A stretch of DNA of 11,336 nucleotides from Hyphomicrobiaceae bacterium. Its GTDB lineage: Bacteria; Pseudomonadota; Alphaproteobacteria; Rhizobiales; Hyphomicrobiaceae. This document shows, piece after piece, positions 6,440-11,336 of the stretch (positions within the stretch are counted from its first letter, which is position 1; each line of letters begins with the position of its first letter). The translations under genes were made by a program, and so were the position numbers. The stretch lies in assembly GCA_020442225.1 (NCBI GenBank), contig JAGRKR010000298.1, positions 1 to 11,336 of the forward strand, in the 5' to 3' direction. The notes beneath the pieces are model-generated. The model was not told the DNA's origin. It ran no database searches and saw only the letters and a program-made list of their open reading frames with translations.

Positions 6440-7345
6440 TCAGCCGGCCTTCCGCGCCACCGGCCTGCAGGCCTCGGCGATGTGGTCCGAAAACTCGGTC
6501 GCGAGCTTGCTCATGGGCCGTTGGCGCGGCGAGATCAGCAGCACACGCGTCTGGATGAGAGGGGCGAACGGCCGGAGCGCGACCTTCTCCGACATGCGCT
6601 CCGAGAGAAGAAAGAATGTGATGACACCGATGCCGATATTGCGTTCGGCGAGTTGCCAGAGCGTGTGGCCGGTTCGCGATTCCACGCGGCGGATCGGATA
6701 GGAGCGCGCTTCATCGAGCAGCTTGTCGAGCTGTCGTCGCGAGCGCGTCTCCGGCGGCAGGCAGATGAGCGGCTCGCCGTCGAGGTCCGCCGGCGTGATC
6801 GTCTTCTTGCGCGCCAGCCGATGCTTGGGATGGATGATGCAGACGGCCTCGTCGGTGGAGAGCAGCCGTGCGTCGATGTTCGGATGGTCGGCAGGCTCGC
6901 TGGTGATGCCGATGTCGCAGCGGTTGGTCGCCACCCAGTGCACGGCGGTGAGGCGCGGCTGGATCTCGAGGCTGAGCGACACGTGCGGACGGACGGCGAG
7001 AAAGGATGCGATGGCGTCGGCGAGACGCTCGCCGGCCAGTGCCGGCATCACGACGACGCGCAGAAAGCCCGTCTGCGTGCGCCCGATGGCGTGAGCCGCC
7101 GCGGCGATATCCTCGAGCCCGACGAAGGCCCGCTCGATTTCCGGATAAAGCGCCTCGGCCTCGGAGGTGACGACGAGGCGGCCGTTCTGGCGGAGGAAGA
7201 GCTTGTAGCCGAGCTCGTGCTCGAGGTTGGCGAGAAGCGTGCTCACGGCCGGCTGGGAGATCGACAGGAGCTCCGCCGCCTGTGTGATGGTTCCGGTCAG
7301 CATGATGGCCCGGAACGCTTCGATCTGCCGCCAGGTGAGGCGCAT
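6440..7345 (-). CDS. LysR-family transcriptional regulator (OccR/NocR-like)
   Basis: A 301-residue LysR-type regulator that would bind DNA as a tetramer and respond to a small-molecule inducer. The N-terminal winged helix-turn-helix covers about residues 3-60, with the recognition region TQAAELLSISQPAVSTLLANLEHELG. The effector-binding periplasmic-binding-protein fold follows from about residue 93. The start WRQIEAFRAIMLTGTITQAAELL and the linker motif RAFVGLEDI resemble OccR and NocR, the opine-responsive regulators of Agrobacterium; this is from memory and not from alignment. The ATG at 7345 has GGGAG nine bases upstream. The gene is divergent from the transporter and in the same direction as the dehydrogenase operon, with a T-N11-A box in front of each, so it probably activates both in the presence of the transported substrate. 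The box 50 bases upstream of its own start would also allow autoregulation. Confidence 0.92.
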   Translation of the reverse strand: MRLTWRQIEAFRAIMLTGTITQAAELLSISQPAVSTLLANLEHELGYKLFLRQNGRLVVTSEAEALYPEIERAFVGLEDIAAAAHAIGRTQTGFLRVVVMPALAGERLADAIASFLAVRPHVSLSLEIQPRLTAVHWVATNRCDIGITSEPADHPNIDARLLSTDEAVCIIHPKHRLARKKTITPADLDGEPLICLPPETRSRRQLDKLLDEARSYPIRRVESRTGHTLWQLAERNIGIGVITFFLLSERMSEKVALRPFAPLIQTRVLLISPRQRPMSKLATEFSDHIAEACRPVARKAG

Positions 7346-7394
7346 GCGCGCGAGCTCCCGCCGAATGAAGTGACGACGCCGGGCGAAATCTTTT

Positions 7395-7411
7395 CATAAA
7401 GCTGAGTTATG
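7395..7411 (+). promoter_or_regulatory. LysR-type box (CATAA-N7-TTATG) in the lysR-transporter gap
   Basis: CATAA (7395-7399) and TTATG (7407-7411) form a perfect interrupted palindrome containing T7397-N11-A7409, the classical LysR-family recognition pattern. It lies between the divergent lysR and binding-protein genes, 50 bases from the lysR start and about 133 from the transporter start. It is centred about 31 bases upstream of TTGACC. A further CCAA-N8-TTGG palindrome (7413-7428) lies between the box and the -35-like element and may be the activation subsite. Confidence 0.65.
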
Positions 7412-7431
7412 GCCAACGAAATATTTGGAAT

Positions 7432-7437
7432 TTGACC
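7432..7437 (+). promoter_or_regulatory. -35-like TTGACC of the transporter operon
   Basis: TTGACC begins 22 bases after the A of the LysR-type box and is followed after 13 bases by TCTA (7451-7454), the same arrangement as at the dehydrogenase operon promoter on the other strand. No consensus -10 is evident, consistent with activator dependence. A start near 7466 would give a leader of about 80 bases before the binding-protein gene. Confidence 0.5.
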
Positions 7438-7544
7438 TAATGGCTTCCCGTCTAGGACCATGCAGTGCAATGGGCCTTCCCGGGCATCCCGAACGGGGAG
7501 CGCCACCGAGCGTGCGTGAAGATGAGCGAGGGAGGACCAACACG

Positions 7545-9095
7545 ATGATGGCACGGGCGCGACGATGCTTTCTGCTGGCGGCCGGCGCACTGGCGCTGAT
7601 CGGCGGCGCGGCCAAGGCGGAAACGACGGTCAATGTCGGCTTGAAGGCGGCCGATGTCAGTGTCCTGGACCCACACGTCTCCACCAAGTCGGATGACAAG
7701 ACGATCTTTGCCCACATCTTCAGCGGTCTCGTCCGGTTCAAGTCGGGCAGCATCGATCCCGGCCAGATCGAGCCCGATCTGGCGGAAAGCTGGAGTGCGT
7801 CCGCCGATGGCAAGGTGTGGACCTTCAAGCTTCGCAAGGGCGTGCAGTTCCATCACGGCTATGGCGAGTTCACCGCTGACGACGTCGTCTATTCGCTGCA
7901 GCGCGCCGCCGATCCGAAGCGGTCCGGCGTGTCGAGCGACTATCGCCCCTTCGACAAGATCGAGAAGGTCGACAAGCACACCGTGCGCATCTCGCTGAAG
8001 GCGCCGGTGCCCTCGCTGCTGGGGCTGGTCGCCAACTACCACGGCGGCAACATCGTCAGCAAAAAGGCGGCCGAGGAGCTGGGCGACAAGCTCAAGCAGA
8101 AGCCGATCGGCACGGGTCCCTTTATGTTCAAGGACTACGCGGCGAAGCAGAGCATCACGCTCGTCGCCAACAAGGCGTACTACCGCGGGGCGCCGAAAAT
8201 CGACCGCATCGTCTTCAAGTTCGTGCCGTCCGACAGCAGCCGCGAGCTGGCCTTCCAGAAGGGTGAGCTGCAGCTCTTCGTCGGCATGCGCGAGGAGCGC
8301 TGGGTGAAGCGGATGCGCGGCGGCAGCGATGTCGTCGTGGACGTCTTCCAGCCGGGCGAGCTGCGCACGCTGCATCTCAACACGTCGATCAAGCCGCTCG
8401 ATGACGTGCGCGTGCGCAAGGCCATCGCGCATGCGCTCAATCGCGACGACTTCATCAAGCTGGTCGGGGCGAGCGTCACGCAGACGAGCTGGTCTCCGGT
8501 GCCGAACGGCTATCTCGGCCAGACCGCGGACCTGCCGAAATATCCGTTCGATCTGGCGAAGGCCAAGGCGCTGCTCAAGGAAGCCGGCCATCCGAACGGC
8601 TTCAAGCTCTCGGTCATCATCACCAAGCGCAGCGCGCTGCTGAAGCCGATGCAGGTCATTCAGGAGCAGCTTCGCGCCGTCGGGATCATCCTCGATCTCA
8701 ACGTAGTCGAGCATTCCGCCTTCCACGCCCAGATCCGCAAGAACCTGAGTGCGATGGTGCTCTATGGCGCGGCGCGGTTCCCCGTGGCCGACACCTACCT
8801 GACGCAGTTCTATCACTCGCGGAGCATCGTCGGCGCGCCGACGGCCGTGACGAACTTCAGCCATTGCAAGGTGGCGGACGCCGAGATCGACGCGGCCCGG
8901 CGTGAGCCGGATGCCAAGAAGCAGCTCGCGCTCTGGGCCACTGCTCAGCGCAAGCTGATGGAGCAGGTCTGCTCGGTGCCGCTGTTCGAGCAGCTCCAGG
9001 TGTGGGCGCGCCGCAAGTCGATCGTGTACGGCTACAAGCTCGAGGGCGCCCTGAGCCTGGGGCCGGAGTTCACGCAGGCGTCGACGGCGAAGTAG
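7545..9095 (+). CDS. ABC transporter substrate-binding protein, family 5 (peptide/opine/nickel type)
   Basis: A 516-residue periplasmic solute-binding protein that captures the substrate and delivers it to the membrane permeases. Residues 1-25 are a signal peptide (Arg-rich start, hydrophobic LLAAGALALIGG core, AKA cleavage before ETT). There is no lipobox Cys at the cleavage site, so the protein should be free in the periplasm. Family motifs seen are FTADDVVYSLQR (109-120), PIGTGPF (187-193) and PLDDVRVRKAIAHALNR (284-300). I chose the ATG at 7545 because GGAGG (7531-7535) lies nine bases before it and it opens the signal peptide; the frame is open further upstream, to 7425, but that part covers the promoter. 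It heads the importer operon divergent from lysR. Family 5 proteins bind peptides, opines, glutathione, nickel or sugars, so the ligand cannot be read from the sequence. Confidence 0.93.
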   Translation: MMARARRCFLLAAGALALIGGAAKAETTVNVGLKAADVSVLDPHVSTKSDDKTIFAHIFSGLVRFKSGSIDPGQIEPDLAESWSASADGKVWTFKLRKGVQFHHGYGEFTADDVVYSLQRAADPKRSGVSSDYRPFDKIEKVDKHTVRISLKAPVPSLLGLVANYHGGNIVSKKAAEELGDKLKQKPIGTGPFMFKDYAAKQSITLVANKAYYRGAPKIDRIVFKFVPSDSSRELAFQKGELQLFVGMREERWVKRMRGGSDVVVDVFQPGELRTLHLNTSIKPLDDVRVRKAIAHALNRDDFIKLVGASVTQTSWSPVPNGYLGQTADLPKYPFDLAKAKALLKEAGHPNGFKLSVIITKRSALLKPMQVIQEQLRAVGIILDLNVVEHSAFHAQIRKNLSAMVLYGAARFPVADTYLTQFYHSRSIVGAPTAVTNFSHCKVADAEIDAARREPDAKKQLALWATAQRKLMEQVCSVPLFEQLQVWARRKSIVYGYKLEGALSLGPEFTQASTAK

Positions 9096-9102
9096 CAACG
9101 CT

Positions 9103-9149
9103 CCGAGGCACGGACCCGGCACGGCGCGCTGCCGGCCGGGCTGCCTCGG
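9103..9149 (+). other. strong intercistronic hairpin between binding-protein and permease genes
   Basis: CCGAGGCA (9103-9110) pairs perfectly with TGCCTCGG (9142-9149). Inside it CCCGGC (9115-9120) pairs with GCCGGG (9135-9140) and CGGC (9122-9125) with GCCG (9131-9134), closing on a five-base loop. The result is 18 base pairs with one small internal loop (four bases against one) and a single-base bulge. No T-run follows, so it is not a typical intrinsic terminator. Such hairpins after binding-protein genes often protect the upstream message from 3' decay and raise its level over the permeases; that role here is inferred. Confidence 0.65.
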
Positions 9150-9199
9150 GGGCATGCTTGCGAAGGGTTTTCGGGCGCGTCCGGCAAGGGGTGGAGCAC

Positions 9200-10141
9200 G
9201 TGCTCTGGTATACCATCAGGCGGCTGGCGACGACGGTGCCCACGCTGGTTGCCGTGCTCACCGTCATCTTCATCATCATTCGCATCGCCCCCGGTGATCC
9301 GGCCATTGCGGTGCTCGGTGACAATGCCACGCAGCAGTCCATCGAGGCCATGCGCGAGCGGCTCGGGCTGAACCAGCCGCTCGGTGCGCAGTACTGGTCG
9401 TTTCTGTCGAGCGCGCTCACGGGTGATCTCGGCAAGTCCCTGGTCAGCGGTCGCTCGGTGCTCGGCGAAGTGCTCGCGGTCCTGCCCCACACACTCGACC
9501 TCACCTTCGCGAGCATTCTCGTCGGCATCGTTCTCGGCCTGCCGATCGGCATCCTGGCGGCCGTCTACCGCAACGGCGCGATCGACTACATTGCGCGCAT
9601 CCTGTCGCTGCTCGGGCTGAGCTTTCCGGCGTTCTACACCGCCATCCTGCTCATCCTGGCCTTCGCCATCCATCACCCGTGGTTTCCGGTGATGAGCAAC
9701 CCGAAGCTCGGCGATCCCGTCGACCGGCTGTACAATCTGGTGCTGCCCGCTTTCAGCCTCGGGCTCATCATGGTCGCCTACGTGGCGCGTACGGCGCGCT
9801 CCTCCATGATTGCGGCGCTCGGCGGCGACTTCATCCGCACGGCGCGCGCCAAAGGCGCTCCGGCCCGGATCGTCGTGCTGCGCCACGGACTGAGGAACGC
9901 CATCATCCCCGTGATCACGGTCATCGGTCTCTATCTCGGGTTGCTGATCGGCAACTCGGTCATCACCGAGATCGTCTTCAACCGCCCGGGCCTCGGGAAG
10001 CTCATCGTCGGCGCCCTCGAGCAGCGCGATTACACGATGCTGCAGGGGCTGATGGTGATCTACGCCTTCTTCATCGTGCTCACCAATCTGCTGACCGATC
10101 TCGCCTACGGTCTGAGCGACCCGAGGGTGAAGTATCAATGA
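9200..10141 (+). CDS. ABC transporter permease, DppB/OppB type
   Basis: A 313-residue inner-membrane permease, one of the two transmembrane subunits of the importer. The N-terminus (MLWYTIRRLATTVPTLVAVLTVIFIIIRIAPGDP, residues 1-34) is the usual DppB opening, with the first membrane span and the conserved APGDP. Several further spans follow, and the cytoplasmic EAA loop that contacts the ATPase is at about 209-233 (GGDFIRTARAKGAPARIVVLRHGLR). The C-terminus carries the usual YGLSDPRVKY ending. The start is a GTG at 9200, eight bases after AAGGGG (9186-9191); a GTG at 9191 in the same frame would add three residues but has no well-spaced ribosome site. It follows the binding-protein gene after 104 bases that contain a strong hairpin, and its stop overlaps the next permease start as ATGA. 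Confidence 0.93.
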   Translation: MLWYTIRRLATTVPTLVAVLTVIFIIIRIAPGDPAIAVLGDNATQQSIEAMRERLGLNQPLGAQYWSFLSSALTGDLGKSLVSGRSVLGEVLAVLPHTLDLTFASILVGIVLGLPIGILAAVYRNGAIDYIARILSLLGLSFPAFYTAILLILAFAIHHPWFPVMSNPKLGDPVDRLYNLVLPAFSLGLIMVAYVARTARSSMIAALGGDFIRTARAKGAPARIVVLRHGLRNAIIPVITVIGLYLGLLIGNSVITEIVFNRPGLGKLIVGALEQRDYTMLQGLMVIYAFFIVLTNLLTDLAYGLSDPRVKYQ

Positions 10142-11022
10142 GCGCGGTCGAGACCACGAGGCACGGACCGGGCGCGTTCACACGCGCGGTGACGGAGATC
10201 GTGCACGCCTTCAACACGAACAAGACGTCGTGGGTCGGCCTCGTCATCTTCCTGGCGATCTGCGTCCTGGCGCTGCTGGCGCCGGTGATCGCGCCTTACG
10301 ATCCGATCAAGCAGCACATCGCCGACGCGTTGCAACCGCCGTCGCAGAAGTACTGGCTCGGCACGGATGCCTTCGGGCGGGATGTCTGGTCGCGCATTCT
10401 CTGGGGTGGGCGGATTTCGCTGCTCGTCAGCGTCGCATCCATCTCGATCGCCATGGTGATCGGCTCCACGCTCGGCATTGTCGCCGGCTACAAGGGCGGC
10501 TGGATCGACCAGATCATCATGCGCGCCATGGACGTGCTGCTCTCGTTCCCGACGCTCGTCATGGGTCTGCTCGTGGTGGCGGTGCTCGGCGCCAACCTCA
10601 CCAACCTCATCATCGCCATCGCGCTGACCGTCATCCCGAAGTTCGCGCGCATCGCGCGGGCGCCGACAGTTGCCGTCAAGGAGCTCGACTACGTCGAGGC
10701 CTGCCGCGCGCTCGGCTATTCCGATACCCGGATCATGGCCGTGCACATCCTGCCCAACGTCATTGGCGAGGTGCTGGTGCTGGCGTCGCTATGGACGGCG
10801 ACGGCGGTGCGCATCGAGGCCTATCTGAGCTTCATCGGTCTTGGCGTGAAGCCGCCGACGCCGACGTGGGGCGGCATGATCCGGCAAGGCTTCGAGTACA
10901 TCCTCGATGCGCCGTGGATGTGCATCTATACGGGGCTGGCCGTGCTCGTCCTCGTCTTCTCGCTCAACCTGCTCGGCGATGGCCTCAGGGACGCGGTCGA
11001 TCCAAAACTTCGGAACGAGTAG
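10138..11022 (+). CDS. ABC transporter permease, DppC/OppC type
   Basis: A 294-residue second permease subunit of the importer. A cytoplasmic N-terminus is followed by the first span (about 31-53) and then the family motif W-L-G-T-D-A-F-G-R-D-V-W (73-84). The EAA loop lies at about 184-208 (DYVEACRALGYSDTRIMAVHILPNV), and the C-terminus ends LLGDGLRDAVDPKLRN (278-293), all characteristic of DppC/OppC proteins. The ATG at 10138 overlaps the preceding stop by four bases, so the two permeases are probably translated together in equal amounts. It is followed after ten bases by the ATPase gene. Nothing is odd in length or motifs. Confidence 0.94.
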   Translation: MSAVETTRHGPGAFTRAVTEIVHAFNTNKTSWVGLVIFLAICVLALLAPVIAPYDPIKQHIADALQPPSQKYWLGTDAFGRDVWSRILWGGRISLLVSVASISIAMVIGSTLGIVAGYKGGWIDQIIMRAMDVLLSFPTLVMGLLVVAVLGANLTNLIIAIALTVIPKFARIARAPTVAVKELDYVEACRALGYSDTRIMAVHILPNVIGEVLVLASLWTATAVRIEAYLSFIGLGVKPPTPTWGGMIRQGFEYILDAPWMCIYTGLAVLVLVFSLNLLGDGLRDAVDPKLRNE

Positions 11023-11032
11023 GAGGGCCGAA

Positions 11033-11336
11033 TTGACCAAGCCCGTGCTTTCCGTGCGCAACCTCACGACCTCGTTCAAGCTCCGAAAGGGCTGGTTTCC
11101 CGCAATCTCCGGCGTCTCCTTCGACGTGATGCCCAACGAGACGCTCTGCCTGGTCGGCGAATCGGGATGCGGCAAGAGCATCACGGCGATGTCGGCCATG
11201 GGTCTGCTCAAGGGCCAACACGGTTGCCGCGTCAGTGGCGAGGTCTGGTTCGATGGCCGCAATCTCGCCGAGCTGGCGGAGGCGGAGCTGCGCAAGATCC
11301 GCGGCAACAAGCTCGCCATGATCTTCCAGGAGCCGA
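11033..11336 (+). CDS. ABC transporter ATP-binding protein, DppD/OppD type (3' truncated by the window)
   Basis: The first 101 residues of an ATPase that powers the importer from the cytoplasmic side. The Walker A motif G42-E-S-G-C-G-K-S49 is intact, and the Q-loop (IFQEP, Q99) is the last thing visible before the window ends. The start is an uncommon TTG at 11033, chosen because GGAGGG (11022-11027) lies five bases upstream and overlaps the preceding TAG stop region. The next in-frame candidate, GTG at 11045, would be 17 bases from that site. The protein begins TKPVLSVRNLTTSFKLRKGWFPAI, a normal DppD opening. The Walker B, signature motif and the C-terminal oligopeptide-transporter region lie beyond the window, and a partner DppF-type ATPase may follow. 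Confidence 0.92.
   Translation, partial: MTKPVLSVRNLTTSFKLRKGWFPAISGVSFDVMPNETLCLVGESGCGKSITAMSAMGLLKGQHGCRVSGEVWFDGRNLAELAEAELRKIRGNKLAMIFQEP

Noticed and set aside
7425..7544. Upstream in-frame extension of the binding-protein gene
   Set aside because: It would place 40 residues before a textbook signal peptide and runs through the LysR-controlled promoter; no ribosome site supports an earlier start.
7452..9155. 567-codon open frame antisense to the binding-protein gene
   Set aside because: It is the mirror of a well-supported gene with a signal peptide and family motifs. Its translation is Arg/Leu/His-rich without recognizable motifs, typical of GC-rich antisense frames.
9032..10138. 368-codon minus-strand frame over the first permease gene
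   Set aside because: Its translation is Asp/Arg/His-rich and lacks membrane spans or motifs, while the plus strand encodes a standard permease.

Overview
The window reads as a GC-rich proteobacterial chromosome segment. High GC, GTG and TTG starts and the gene families suggest an alphaproteobacterium (Hyphomicrobiales or a Reyranella/Rhodospirillales-like group), but no marker gene fixes the taxon. Nearly every base is coding. No gap exceeds 300 bases; the longest non-coding stretches are 6283-6439 and 7346-7544, and both carry regulatory sequence. I see no rRNA, tRNA, CRISPR array, insertion sequence or attachment site.

Layout. Bases 1-635 hold the 3' end of an unrelated acyltransferase-3 membrane protein (+). 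Next come six minus-strand genes, in transcription order: a flavoprotein beta-like subunit (6282-5164), a small plant-type [2Fe-2S] gamma-like subunit (5183-4848), an NAD(P)/FAD-binding alpha-like subunit with a C-terminal Cys-rich domain (4861-3449), an enolase-superfamily (muconate-lactonizing subgroup) enzyme (3398-2271), a second DAO-family flavoprotein (2274-1114) and, 114 bases further on, a small secreted c-type cytochrome (999-661). A LysR regulator (7345-6440) lies upstream of these. Divergent from it is an Opp/Dpp-type ABC importer on the plus strand: binding protein (7545-9095), two permeases (9200-10141, 10138-11022) and the start of an ATPase (11033 to the window end, cut off).

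Reading of the system. The first three minus-strand genes form the heterotrimer seen in hydrogen cyanide synthase (HcnABC), opine oxidases (OoxAB/NoxAB) and the heterotrimeric D-hydroxyproline dehydrogenase. With an enolase-superfamily epimerase/isomerase, a second amine-oxidizing flavoprotein, a peptide/opine-type importer and a LysR protein resembling OccR/NocR, the locus looks like uptake, possible stereo-inversion and oxidative breakdown of an amino-acid-like secondary amine (opine, imino acid or hydroxyproline derivative, or short peptide). The exact substrate cannot be read from sequence.

Regulation. The two divergent operons share the same promoter architecture: a T-N11-A LysR-type box, exactly 22 bases, TTGAC(C/T), then 13 bases and TCTA. 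This suggests the LysR protein encoded between them controls both. A strong branched-free hairpin sits between the binding-protein and permease genes.
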